A stretch of DNA of 64,000 nt from JBKCUI01 sp052161605 (lineage in GTDB: Bacteria > Planctomycetota > Planctomycetia > Pirellulales > Pirellulaceae). Shown piece after piece: positions 1-7,638 of the stretch; positions within the stretch are counted from its first letter, which is position 1; the number at the start of each line of letters is the position of its first letter. The position numbers and the translations under genes are program-made. Where the stretch lies: the NCBI GenBank assembly GCA_052161605.1, contig CP197409.1; one strand, written 5' to 3'. The notes beneath the pieces were generated by a model. That model was given only the letters and a program-made list of their open reading frames with translations. It ran no database searches and was not told the DNA's origin.

Positions 1-1415
1 TCGGCCAATGCTGCCTTGATAGACTTTTCGATTGATGCCTCGTTGTAGTTGTGGACCTCGATCACCCCGTAGTCTGTGATCAGGCCGCGATTCTCTCCGA
101 GCCAGGCGATCTTGGTCCAATGGCAGAACCGCTTGCCCACGTCCACCCCGCAAGTGATCCCGATGGCTTCGTCTGGTACCTTGCCTTGCTCGTACCCGTT
201 GGTGCGAGACTCGACCACCTTCGCGCGAAGGATATCGTCTGGCTCCTGTGTGTCTTCGTCGAACACCCGAGTGTCGTTTTGGTATTCGCAAAGGAACGAT
301 TCGACTGACTCGCTATCGCACATGAAGTTCATGCAGGCCTGCAATGCTGTGATCTCGATCGGGTTCCCGTGCGGGGAGAGCTTGTTCTTGAACCGGTACG
401 GGTTCCCCATCTTGCATCCGGCGTTCATCGCTTCGAAGTTGTCAATGTAGAACTGGGTCGCCTTCCACGCGAACTTGTCGCCTTCGAACTGGCAGGCTTT
501 TCGAAGCTCGAAATAGTTCTCCCACAAGTGCCGGTTCGTAGGCCATTCGCGAATCAAGCCGCGTCGAATCCCACCCCAGGCTGGCTTTTGCTGCCGATCG
601 GTGATCTTGGCCGCAAGGCTGTGCTTGTTCATGATCGTCACCAAGGCCACCATGCCGAACAGCCCCGAGGGACCTTTGAGGCCTGCGAAGTCCTCTTCGA
701 TGATCCGCAATCGCTCGCGAACTGTGTCTGGGTTGTTCGCCGACTGCCTGGTCTCGGGATCGTCGATCACGCCGAAGTCTGGACGCATCCCGTCGACCAG
801 GGCGCCACGGATCGCACCATCGATCGAGAGCGGCTGAATGATCCCGCCCGAGCAAGGAGATCCGTCCACCTCTGGCAGGTGAATCGCGTTAGCAGTCCAC
901 CGAACATTCGTTAGCTTGCCCGATACGGTTTGCTTGCCAGCCAAGCGGGAATCGTTCCCCAGGGCTCGGAGCGGGTAGCCGATCTCTGGGAAGTCCTCGA
1001 CGAACTTGTCCGACGTGAGAAGCTTTTTGAGGTTGCTGAGGATCTGGTTCGCTTTGTCCTCGATCGCGGCCAGGATCACCGGGAAGCTAATAAGCCCCCG
1101 GCACAATCCCCAGGTGATCATCCCGGTACAGATCGACGTCTTGCCGTCACCCCGAGGAGCTGCGATCGACGTTTGCGTCCCGTACTCGATCGATTCCGCG
1201 ATCGCATCGATACACTCGTTTTGGTACGACACAAACGGGTTGAAAAAGATCCAATCGAAGTAAGTGCGGAGGTAGCGTTGCGGATCAGCGAGGCAGAGTG
1301 CGCGACGCTTGGGAGATCTTACCCCTGGCAGGCGAAGATCCCGAGCCATGAACCGCCGCTCGTTCATTAGCTGGCGTTGGTATTCGCGTTGTTTATCTGA
1401 GTGATCGTAAGCCAT
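1..1415 (-). CDS. Phage terminase large subunit (3' end cut by window edge)
   Basis: This is the packaging motor ATPase and nuclease that moves DNA into the prohead. Read on the minus strand from the ATG at 1415 (MAYDHSDKQREYQRQ), the frame stays open to the window edge, so the C-terminus is missing. A Walker A-type motif APRGDGKTS lies near residue 85, a Walker B-like FGVIDDPE near residue 213, and an RNase H-like nuclease start ITCGVDVGKRF with its aspartate near residue 425. This order matches large terminases. The gene lies downstream of the minus-strand tail-fibre block instead of next to the portal gene at 7625, which is on the other strand. No small terminase subunit was recognised next to it. 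The identification is firm from the motifs; the exact family is not assigned. Confidence 0.85.
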   Translation of the reverse strand, partial: MAYDHSDKQREYQRQLMNERRFMARDLRLPGVRSPKRRALCLADPQRYLRTYFDWIFFNPFVSYQNECIDAIAESIEYGTQTSIAAPRGDGKTSICTGMITWGLCRGLISFPVILAAIEDKANQILSNLKKLLTSDKFVEDFPEIGYPLRALGNDSRLAGKQTVSGKLTNVRWTANAIHLPEVDGSPCSGGIIQPLSIDGAIRGALVDGMRPDFGVIDDPETRQSANNPDTVRERLRIIEEDFAGLKGPSGLFGMVALVTIMNKHSLAAKITDRQQKPAWGGIRRGLIREWPTNRHLWENYFELRKACQFEGDKFAWKATQFYIDNFEAMNAGCKMGNPYRFKNKLSPHGNPIEITALQACMNFMCDSESVESFLCEYQNDTRVFDEDTQEPDDILRAKVVESRTNGYEQGKVPDEAIGITCGVDVGKRFCHWTKIAWLGENRGLITDYGVIEVHNYNEASIEKSIKAALA

Positions 1416-1460
1416 TCATGCAATTTATTCCAATTGCTAATAGCTCACAACGAATTGAAA

Positions 1461-1490
1461 CGCAAGAACTAGCAAGAACTAGCAAGAATT
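1461..1490. repeat. Tandem 10-bp iteron-like repeat upstream of terminase
   Basis: Three consecutive 10-bp units (CGCAAGAACT, AGCAAGAACT, AGCAAGAATT) followed by a diverged fourth (AACCAGAACC) lie in the short gap just upstream of the large terminase. The repetition is seen directly. A packaging (pac/cos) or protein-binding role is inference from position only. Confidence 0.6.
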
Positions 1491-1543
1491 AACCAGAACC
1501 GGAAATTTCTTTCGGGTCCATAGCCCGTGAATCCTCTCCCACT

Positions 1544-1639
1544 CTACACTCGATGCGTCGTCCAATCGGCAAGACTAAAGCCTGCCGGGAATGCGTAGAT
1601 CGTCTGGCCTGGTGTGCGTGTTAGTGTGACTGGTGTCAT
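1544..1639 (-). CDS. Very small hypothetical phage protein (31 aa)
   Basis: This short frame reads MTPVTLTRTPGQTIYAFPAG and onward to TAG at 1544-1546, 31 residues in all. It follows the 29-aa frame at 1649-1738 by 9 bp and precedes the terminase gene on the same strand, in a block where genes overlap or nearly touch. No domain or known family was recognised. It would normally fall below gene-caller length limits, so it is a candidate supported mainly by position. Confidence 0.35.
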   Translation of the reverse strand: MTPVTLTRTPGQTIYAFPAGFSLADWTTHRV

Positions 1640-1648
1640 GTTGTTATC

Positions 1649-1738
1649 CTATTGCGATCCCATCTCGTACATCCCGCCTGTGAGCGTGTTGGGCAGCACC
1701 GAGATTGAGACCGCGTTGGCGTTGATGTAGCGTTGCAT
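1649..1738 (-). CDS. Very small hypothetical phage protein (29 aa)
   Basis: The frame starts at an ATG that overlaps the stop of the upstream gene as TAATG (1736-1740) and reads MQRYINANAVSISVLPNTLT and onward, 29 residues. The stop-start overlap is the same coupling used by many genes in this prophage, which favours real translation. No family recognised; it may be a tail-associated micro-protein. Confidence 0.4.
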   Translation of the reverse strand: MQRYINANAVSISVLPNTLTGGMYEMGSQ

Positions 1739-1947
1739 TACAGGCTCCAATCCGTAAATGCCGACAGGTCAATCGGAGTCAGTTGGTAACCGCCGCCAAG
1801 TGTTGTCATTGCCGCATTGACCTCGCTTGCGTACATGCCGATATTCGGGCAGCCGATAGCAGTGAAATGGCATCCGAGCAACTCTGCAAGCCCAGAGTCA
1901 TCCCGAACATTTACTGTGTCACCGTCTTTCCAGATTTCAAGATTCAT
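1738..1947 (-). CDS. Small hypothetical phage protein
   Basis: The 69-aa product begins MNLEIWKDGDTVNVRDDSG. Its start overlaps the end of the 134-aa gene upstream by 11 bp, and its stop overlaps the next small frame as TAATG, so it sits inside a translationally coupled minus-strand run after the fibre-like gene. There is no signal peptide, membrane segment or recognised domain. The context suggests a tail-fibre-associated or late protein. Confidence 0.55.
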   Translation of the reverse strand: MNLEIWKDGDTVNVRDDSGLAELLGCHFTAIGCPNIGMYASEVNAAMTTLGGGYQLTPIDLSAFTDWSL

Positions 1948-2341
1948 CGTCGGTCTCCACTCTCGTCAGTCCCATTGCCTGCAACGCCATCATAGCATCA
2001 TCCATTACAATACCAACGATCTGCTCTGGATTGGCTGTAGGTATATCTCCCTCACCCATCCATAGCTGTATTTTGCTTTGAGCAAAACTTGCTAGCTCAA
2101 AGCTCCATTCCTCCGGTGCAAAGTCTCGTCTCTGCAATTGGCTTCCGGCATAAGCAAACAGCGTAGCCGTTGCTTGTGTCGATGCTACGCTGTATTTGTT
2201 GCCGTTGGCGTCGATCCAATCGGCTTGGGTAAACGACTCGAAATCACCTGCACTTTCGCCTATTGCAACTGCGAGATGGTTCGCGGCTGTCATCAGAGCT
2301 TCCGGCACCGCAATCGTCAGACGGTAAGCGTAAAGTGTCAT
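1937..2341 (-). CDS. Hypothetical phage protein downstream of fibre gene
   Basis: A 134-aa acidic protein beginning MTLYAYRLTIAVPEALMTAA. Its ATG overlaps the stop of the fibre-like gene by 4 bp (ATGA), and its end overlaps the next gene. Residues 35-100 contain QADWIDANGNKYSVAS and are alanine/glutamine-rich. No family is recognised. Genes directly after a tail fibre often encode assembly chaperones or accessory tip proteins, but nothing in the sequence proves this. Confidence 0.6.
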   Translation of the reverse strand: MTLYAYRLTIAVPEALMTAANHLAVAIGESAGDFESFTQADWIDANGNKYSVASTQATATLFAYAGSQLQRRDFAPEEWSFELASFAQSKIQLWMGEGDIPTANPEQIVGIVMDDAMMALQAMGLTRVETDDES

Positions 2342-4479
2342 AGGTCGATCCCCGCTTTTGCCGCTACCCAGAATCTTTCGTAGTCTGACAAGACTAACGG
2401 ATTGAGTATGCGATTGATTACGAAACCGCTGTTCAGATGACCGCTAAAAAACAAACTGGCTTGGTTGCGCGAACCTAGATTCAGAGTCCGCAACGAGTAG
2501 TTACCCGTACCCTGATCCGTAGTTGAGTTAATGGCGGAAACTCTGTTGACGGCTAGCGCAAGCAAATCGCTAGAAATTTTGGATTGCATCGTCAACAACC
2601 GAACAAACCCTGGCGGAAACGAATTCGCAGAATTCGCCGTAACCAAGTTAGACCCGTTTGATCTCACGCTTATTGTATTCGCTACGTTTCCTGCGGAAAT
2701 TGAAAAGATGCCAGTGTTGCTGAAGTTATCCCCAAGCTCTAAGACAACTTGCGATGCGTCCGTTAGCTTACGTGCTCCAACACAAACCGTCATCTCATCC
2801 GTGTTGCTGAAATCAATCGCGGTTGCACTCTGTAAACAATCGTCGATGCCGTCGAACCAGAGGTAGTTGATGCTTGGCTGGCCGGTTTCGGTTACGTCGA
2901 ATTGGTTCGTGACTCGTTGGTATGCTGTTGGAGTTGGCCCCACCTCTGCTTGTATTTTTGTCAAAAATATACCTAACGCACTATTTCCAGTTTGATCGGA
3001 TGTCCAAATTGCAAACAATCCCGCCGCTTGAAGTGGTGCTGTCATGCTACATCGATACCAGCCATCACTTAGCGGCGTGATGGTCGCAGACGTGACCAAC
3101 GCTCCTGGCGTGACACTCCCGGCACCCGTCAAACTGAAAAACGTGCCTGTCGAAGCGTTGCCTGTATACACACATCTCGGGTTACTCCTGCCGTTCGACT
3201 TTGCTTCGAATGTAACCGTCAGCACCGTACCAGCCGCCAAACCGGAAATTGCTGTGTTATTAACCCGTGGAGCCGAACCGCCGTTGACCTCTAAAACGGC
3301 ATCTGCCGTAAGCGTGCCGTCCGCTGCCGTTGTCGCATTAGGTGTAACCGTTGCGTTAACTTTTGACCAGTAAGCATTCTCCAACTCCTCTGTTCTCTGC
3401 AATAAATTTCTCACCCCGCTTTTCGGCCTTCGTGCATACGTCGGCCTGCGGAGTGAGGTGGCTTGTATTAAATTATTTCCTTTGCCTGAAACGTCATCCA
3501 CTTTACCGACTGGATCGCCGTAAGCGGTAACCGGCGTAGTGCCAGTTGAGTTTTGCCATAGAGTGCCGATCTGGTCTAAGTCCCATGCTAGGCCTCTTTC
3601 GGCTGCTGTAGGGAACAGGTGCGTAATGGAAACATCTACTGTCAATGCAACTGCATTTGTGTTTTGCGTCCCAAACTCATTAGTAAGCCTGCAACGGTAC
3701 AGCCCGTTGTTACCAACCAAGGCAGGATTGAACGGAATGCTCGGTGACGTTGCTCCGGTGATGTTGTTATAACTTACTCCGGCATCGGTGGAGAGTTGCC
3801 ACTGGTACGTGAGATTGAGATGCGTGTTGGGCAAAATGCCGCCTAGACATGATAGCGAGAGCGAGTCCCCTACGTTGACCGATGCGGCTGTTGGTTGCGT
3901 TAAGACTACAGGACGCAGAGCATCTAGCGGACCAACATTGACCCACGCTGCGATAGCTTGCCTTACCCGCTCCGCTGTCCAAGCTCTGCGAGTTGTAGCC
4001 GTGCCAGTCTCGGCTTCTTCCTGCGAAATGGTTTCGGCAGTCCATTCGCGTGCGTTAGTTACTGCTGGATCGGTAGTATCAAGCTTACCCGACAATGCCG
4101 ATGATAAACCAGACACGTCGCTGATTGCGTGACCGTGTGTTAAAGGTGTACGGGCATCGCTTAAACGCGGGTCGGTAGTATCAACCTTGCCAGCCAGTCC
4201 AGCCGCTAACTCCGCATCGGTTGCAAACTGGCTAGGATCAACACTCGTTACTTTTCCTGCCGCGTGACCGAGTAGACCAGTACCTGGGAACGTCGTGTCG
4301 GTCTCGGGCGTGATGAGATTGGGACCGTTTAGCGACTCGAGCCACTCGGCCTCTGTGCCAACGAAACCGTTGGCTACTGCGATCCCGTAGGCAGAGACTC
4401 CTTGGCTGCCAGTTTCGTTGATCTCGACGCTCGTCAGATCGTCGTCGTAGATTTCGATCGATACAAATTCGACTGACAT
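2338..4479 (-). CDS. Phage fibre / receptor-binding-like protein with Ig-like and lectin-like parts
   Basis: A 713-aa protein with modular build. Residues about 45-60 carry the phage-fibre motif GTEAEWLESLNGP. Residues about 75-150 repeat short segments (GKVDTTDPRLSDARTPLTHGH, then GKLDTTDPAVTNAREW), as in tail-fibre stems. Residues about 195-280 look like an immunoglobulin-like domain with paired cysteines (LSLSCLGG, GLYRCRLTNEFG). The C-terminal half resembles carbohydrate-binding/LamG-type jelly rolls (NAYWSKVNATVT; LWFDGIDDCL). It is a surface-exposed adhesin of the virion, most likely receptor-binding. It heads a run of overlapping small genes leading to the terminase. Confident as fibre-like; the receptor is unknown. 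Confidence 0.7.
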   Translation of the reverse strand: MSVEFVSIEIYDDDLTSVEINETGSQGVSAYGIAVANGFVGTEAEWLESLNGPNLITPETDTTFPGTGLLGHAAGKVTSVDPSQFATDAELAAGLAGKVDTTDPRLSDARTPLTHGHAISDVSGLSSALSGKLDTTDPAVTNAREWTAETISQEEAETGTATTRRAWTAERVRQAIAAWVNVGPLDALRPVVLTQPTAASVNVGDSLSLSCLGGILPNTHLNLTYQWQLSTDAGVSYNNITGATSPSIPFNPALVGNNGLYRCRLTNEFGTQNTNAVALTVDVSITHLFPTAAERGLAWDLDQIGTLWQNSTGTTPVTAYGDPVGKVDDVSGKGNNLIQATSLRRPTYARRPKSGVRNLLQRTEELENAYWSKVNATVTPNATTAADGTLTADAVLEVNGGSAPRVNNTAISGLAAGTVLTVTFEAKSNGRSNPRCVYTGNASTGTFFSLTGAGSVTPGALVTSATITPLSDGWYRCSMTAPLQAAGLFAIWTSDQTGNSALGIFLTKIQAEVGPTPTAYQRVTNQFDVTETGQPSINYLWFDGIDDCLQSATAIDFSNTDEMTVCVGARKLTDASQVVLELGDNFSNTGIFSISAGNVANTISVRSNGSNLVTANSANSFPPGFVRLLTMQSKISSDLLALAVNRVSAINSTTDQGTGNYSLRTLNLGSRNQASLFFSGHLNSGFVINRILNPLVLSDYERFWVAAKAGIDL

Positions 4480-4480
4480 G

Positions 4481-4867
4481 CTAGCTCCTTGTGACTCGTG
4501 GCTCGAGGTTCAAAGGACTCAAGGGGATCGGATACTTGTCGACCCCATCCTTGGTGCGCCGAATGTCGTAAAAGTATTGTCCGTCTTTGCTGCCAAGCAC
4601 ATCACCAGCTGGAAGGCTTGCTGTCGCGGAACCTGCCAGGATGGCGAACACGAAACCGTTGGCGGCTTGTGTAGTATCGAAAGTAAACGAGGCGGATACC
4701 GTTGACGACGAAGGAAGCTTCCTCACCTGGCCGGTAAAGGTCTCGCTACTCACGTCGATCACTTCGCCGGTCTGCGTGTTGCGAAAGACCATGCGAATTG
4801 TCAACGTCGCACCTTGCTTGACTCGCAAGGGTAAAGGTTGATTTCGGTATCCAATTGCTTTTGACAC
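4481..4867 (-). CDS. Hypothetical phage structural protein, beta-rich
   Basis: Start taken as GTG at 4867, immediately after the stop of the preceding gene (TAA at 4870-4872) and preceded by an AGAGGTGA ribosome-binding site. The longer frame has no better signal. The 128-aa protein starts VSKAIGYRNQPLPLRVKQG, is rich in threonine and valine, and has beta-strand-like repeats (FTGQVRKLPSSSTVSASFTF). It resembles the small baseplate-upper or fibre-adaptor proteins found just before fibre genes, which is its position here. Function inferred from place only. Confidence 0.55.
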   Translation of the reverse strand: MSKAIGYRNQPLPLRVKQGATLTIRMVFRNTQTGEVIDVSSETFTGQVRKLPSSSTVSASFTFDTTQAANGFVFAILAGSATASLPAGDVLGSKDGQYFYDIRRTKDGVDKYPIPLSPLNLEPRVTRS

Positions 4868-4869
4868 GA

Positions 4870-5136
4870 TTAGATTTTCACCTCTGTCGAGGGTTTTTCC
4901 AAAAGGCTGAGTCGCGTTCTTATTTCTGCAAGCTGCTCTCTTGCTTTGCCGTGCTCTTCTTCGCACTTGTCAAGCTTCTTTTCGAGCATATCAACACGAG
5001 CATCCAACTTGATTTCTGCCTTCTCATATGCCGCGATTCGCGACTTGTACAAGTAACTGAGAGCTGAAGCTAGTGTTGCAATCACAGTCGTAACCCCTGC
5101 CAAAACCCAACCAAAAAAGGAAGTATCGTTGCTCAA
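4870..5136 (-). CDS. Small membrane protein with coiled coil (holin/spanin-like candidate)
   Basis: An 88-aa protein with one N-terminal transmembrane segment (FFGWVLAGVTTVIATLASAL, residues 7-26) and a long charged coiled coil (residues 35-82, KLDARVDMLEKKLDKCEEEH and onward). It starts at TTG 5136. One membrane helix followed by a periplasmic or cytoplasmic coiled coil is seen in some holins and inner-membrane spanins. The adjacent lipoprotein gene (5156-5872) makes a lysis pair plausible. Neither role is proven, and no endolysin was recognised beside them. Confidence 0.55.
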   Translation of the reverse strand: MSNDTSFFGWVLAGVTTVIATLASALSYLYKSRIAAYEKAEIKLDARVDMLEKKLDKCEEEHGKAREQLAEIRTRLSLLEKPSTEVKI

Positions 5137-5155
5137 TTCCGATCAAGCTTTCTTG

Positions 5156-5872
5156 CTAGCGTAGTCCGTTTACGATCGCCTGCACCGTTGCAGCGTATTG
5201 ACTCGATGATTCGATTTTGAGCGTTTGCATAAACGAGTTGTTCGGGATTCTCCAGCCATCAAGCCACAAGGCATCCCGAGAGGATCCGCGACGTTGCAGC
5301 AACGTTGACTCAATTGCCATTTGCACTTGTCTCTGTGCTGTGGCAAGCGTTGGGCATTGCCTCGCAGCGCACTTAGCATTGATATCGTTCACTACTGCTT
5401 GGAGCGATTTGGCAAGCATTTCCCTGGTAGGTGCATCATTAAGCCGAAGACTGTTGTCTCGAGATAGTTTTGTAAGCTGCTCGAGACCAGTTTGTGGTGG
5501 AGGGTCAACCGGATCAACTGGCGGTGGCTCGACTGGTGGAGGAGGTGGAGGGGCATCGACTGATTTAATCTCAACAGTGAGCGAATCAAATTCAATATTC
5601 GCTTCTTTGTCGGCAACGATCAGGATAAATTTGTATTTACCCTCTCGAGGAGTGGCGAAGAACACCTGCGACTTAACCGGATCGCAACCGGCCTGAGCTG
5701 TCGAGATCCCTTCCGGTACGATCCAGCGATGCGAATCACCGACTGAATTGTTGCTGTTGAGCACTACCAATTCACCTGGTAATGCACTCTCCGGACCGTC
5801 GATCACTGCTTTAGTTTGCCCCAAACATGCAGTGATCAGTAACAACCAAATCGATAAAGTTCTTATGACCAC
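5156..5872 (-). CDS. Putative phage-encoded lipoprotein with proline-rich linker
   Basis: Start placed at GTG 5872, which overlaps the protease stop by 10 bp and gives a clean signal peptide: VVIRTLSIWLLLITACLG with a lipobox ITAC. Residues 25-110 look like a beta-sandwich domain (PGELVVLNSNNSVGDSHRW; a PKD/Ig-like pattern ending LTVEIKS). A proline-rich linker (PPPPPPVEPPPVDPVDPPP) follows, then a helical C-terminal domain with cysteines (INAKCAARQCPTLATAQ). An exported lipoprotein within a prophage late block may act in lysis (outer-membrane spanin) or as a lysogenic surface protein. No specific family was recognised. Confidence 0.6.
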   Translation of the reverse strand: MVIRTLSIWLLLITACLGQTKAVIDGPESALPGELVVLNSNNSVGDSHRWIVPEGISTAQAGCDPVKSQVFFATPREGKYKFILIVADKEANIEFDSLTVEIKSVDAPPPPPPVEPPPVDPVDPPPQTGLEQLTKLSRDNSLRLNDAPTREMLAKSLQAVVNDINAKCAARQCPTLATAQRQVQMAIESTLLQRRGSSRDALWLDGWRIPNNSFMQTLKIESSSQYAATVQAIVNGLR

Positions 5873-6777
5873 AACAGTTCCCCCCGAATAAGCGACTGCA
5901 AAAGATGGTCGGACACTGGAACGCCCCAACCGAAACGAGGATCGAAGCCAGGAGCCCCTGCATCCTTGAGGTTCTTCTTGAAGATCTCTCGCACCACGCT
6001 AGCTGCCTTCATTCGCGTGGCTCCTTGTCGGTACATGATCTCGAGCATGCACGCGAGCAAGCCAGACCCGAATGGTGTTGCCATGCTGGTCCCAGACATA
6101 GTTCGGAAGCCGCTGCCATTGGTCGAGAAGCTAATGATCTGCTCCCCTGGACACGCCCAATCAATCTGAGGCCCGCCCGATGAAAAGTTCGCGATCCGAC
6201 CGTCAGCTCGATAAGCTCCGGTACAGAGACAGTTTTCGTATCGGGCAGGCCATCCGATTGTGTTGGCTCCGTTGTAGCCAGCGTTCCCCGCAGCTGCGTT
6301 GACTACGCATCCCAACGACCAGGCATGATCGATCGCACGGTTCGTCTCGGCATCGCTACCGCCCCCACCCAGGGAAAGGCTAATCACGTCAGCCCCCTGA
6401 TCCGCAGCCCAACGGATACCGGCAGCGATCGCCGAAGATGAACCGCTCCCCTGGTTCGACAAGCACTTAAACACGATCAAATCAGAGCCTTTAGCGACTC
6501 CAATTCCATCGCGACCAAGAGCTGTTCCAGCGCAGTGGGTACCATGGCCGTGACCGTCGAGCACGGACTGACCAGCGATAAACGATCGTTGTGCAATCGG
6601 GACCGGCCCACTGACATGCTTGGTGTATCCCGTATCGCCGATAGCGATTTTGATACCACGTCCGGTTGCAATCTCTGCAACCTTATCAGCTAGTTCAGTA
6701 GGCCAATGCCAAAGCCTCGGAGACAACGCGAAGAAGTCATCCAAGACAACCAGGTCAGGTGGAAGTGTGTAGTCCAT
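5863..6777 (-). CDS. Subtilisin-like serine protease (S8 family) encoded in prophage
   Basis: A 304-aa S8 peptidase with the complete catalytic triad: Asp in IAIGDTGY (about residue 48), His in GHGHGTHCAGT (about 78), Ser in SGTSMATP (about 230), plus the oxyanion Asn in NAAAGNAGYNG. There is no signal peptide or pro-domain, so it would act in the cytoplasm, in the virion, or after lysis. It lies between a small upstream gene and the lipoprotein gene, overlapping the latter. A subtilase among phage fibre/lysis genes is unusual; possible roles are virion maturation, tail-tip proteolysis of host surface layers, or lysis of a protein-rich planctomycete envelope. Enzyme class is certain; role is inferred. 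Confidence 0.9.
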   Translation of the reverse strand: MDYTLPPDLVVLDDFFALSPRLWHWPTELADKVAEIATGRGIKIAIGDTGYTKHVSGPVPIAQRSFIAGQSVLDGHGHGTHCAGTALGRDGIGVAKGSDLIVFKCLSNQGSGSSSAIAAGIRWAADQGADVISLSLGGGGSDAETNRAIDHAWSLGCVVNAAAGNAGYNGANTIGWPARYENCLCTGAYRADGRIANFSSGGPQIDWACPGEQIISFSTNGSGFRTMSGTSMATPFGSGLLACMLEIMYRQGATRMKAASVVREIFKKNLKDAGAPGFDPRFGWGVPVSDHLLQSLIRGELLWS

Positions 6778-6787
6778 GGCTCGGAGA

Positions 6788-7108
6788 TTAGCTCCTGCGC
6801 GAGAGCCAAAGCTCGATCAACTTGAGGATGATCGGGATCCATGGAGTAGGATCGAAATTCGGGTCGGCTTGAACCGATGGCTCGAGCATCGACTCGAGAG
6901 CGAGAAGGCAACCGTCGAGAGTTGCAGGTACCTCAAGCACATCGAAGACTTGAGAAGTGAAATTGTTGTTGAGCAATGAGCCGATCTCACCGGTGATCGC
7001 ACCGACAAGCATCATGTTTTCAGCAAACTTGCGTTCGCCCGATCGAATGTTCTTGACCAGTTCCATAACGTGATCAAGAGGAACTCGAGGTTGAAAGGCA
7101 TACATCAT
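6788..7108 (-). CDS. Hypothetical phage protein, first gene of the minus-strand late block
   Basis: Start chosen at ATG 7108 because a strong purine-rich leader (TTTAAGGGGATGGTTA) lies directly upstream; the frame is open further to 7243, but that part has no ribosome-binding site. The 106-aa product begins MMYAFQPRVPLDHVMELVKN and ends with a hydrophobic helix (TPWIPIILKLIELWLS). The same 15-base leader occurs before the RecT-like gene at 35206. It heads the block containing the protease. No family recognised. Confidence 0.55.
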   Translation of the reverse strand: MMYAFQPRVPLDHVMELVKNIRSGERKFAENMMLVGAITGEIGSLLNNNFTSQVFDVLEVPATLDGCLLALESMLEPSVQADPNFDPTPWIPIILKLIELWLSRRS

Positions 7109-7109
7109 T

Positions 7110-7124
7110 AACCATCCCCTTAAA
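7110..7124 (-). promoter_or_regulatory. 15-base translation leader shared with the RecT-like gene
   Basis: On the minus strand this reads TTTAAGGGGATGGTT, directly before the ATG at 7108. The identical 15 bases occur at 35211-35225 before the ATG at 35206. GGGG is a good Shine-Dalgarno core; exact identity over 15 bases suggests an additional shared control signal. Confidence 0.55.
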
Positions 7125-7298
7125 CTAAGACTTTCGGAAATTCCGAGTTGAACATTGTCAGCTTCTTGATAGTATCTCTTTGCCTCCGGTGTACAAGGTT
7201 GTTCAACACGCGGAAATCTATTTATATAACTACGATAACTCACTGTGCTTCAAGTGCTTGAGTCGGCTACTGTCGTGTTCGTATTCGGTGCAGCTACC

Positions 7299-7323
7299 TG
7301 TTTATCGGATTTGTTTATAAACA
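7299..7323. promoter_or_regulatory. Operator-like palindrome in the divergent late promoter region
   Basis: A perfect 12-bp palindrome TGTTTATAAACA (7312-7323) is preceded by a second half-site TGTTTATC at about 7299. They lie in the gap between the minus-strand protease block and the plus-strand head genes, where divergent promoters are expected. Repressor or activator binding is inference. Confidence 0.4.
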
Positions 7324-7359
7324 TCTTTTCTAGGTGAGTGCGTTTGGTATTGTTTCATC

Positions 7360-7638
7360 ATGGCACCTGTTGACATGAACGAAATCATTGAAACGATCAA
7401 CACCAATGCGGATTGGCCCGAGACCATGAGTCTCACTAAGGCCAAGCTGTTCGCGTCGGCAGTTCGTCGCTATATCATTTTTTCGCCAAAGCAATCTTCA
7501 CAACCTGGCGGGTTCGGCTTGACCATCGACACTGTGACAATGAAGCAACTGCTCGATCAAGCTCAAGAGTTTATTACCGCCAACGATCCTTCGTTAAGTT
7601 CATTCTCGATACTGGGGGTTCGTCATGGGCACCGGTAG
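7360..7638 (+). CDS. Small head-tail connector-position protein upstream of portal
   Basis: A 92-aa protein beginning MAPVDMNEIIETINTNADWP. It opens the plus-strand morphogenesis operon and overlaps the portal start by 14 bp. In lambda-like phages the gene just before the portal encodes the gpW-type head-tail joining protein, and size and place fit. The sequence itself gives no clear match, so a small terminase or connector cannot be told apart. There is no membrane segment. Confidence 0.5.
   Translation: MAPVDMNEIIETINTNADWPETMSLTKAKLFASAVRRYIIFSPKQSSQPGGFGLTIDTVTMKQLLDQAQEFITANDPSLSSFSILGVRHGHR

Noticed and set aside
51..1370. Several plus-strand open frames
   Set aside because: They are antisense to the large terminase, whose minus-strand frame carries ATPase and nuclease motifs through the whole stretch.
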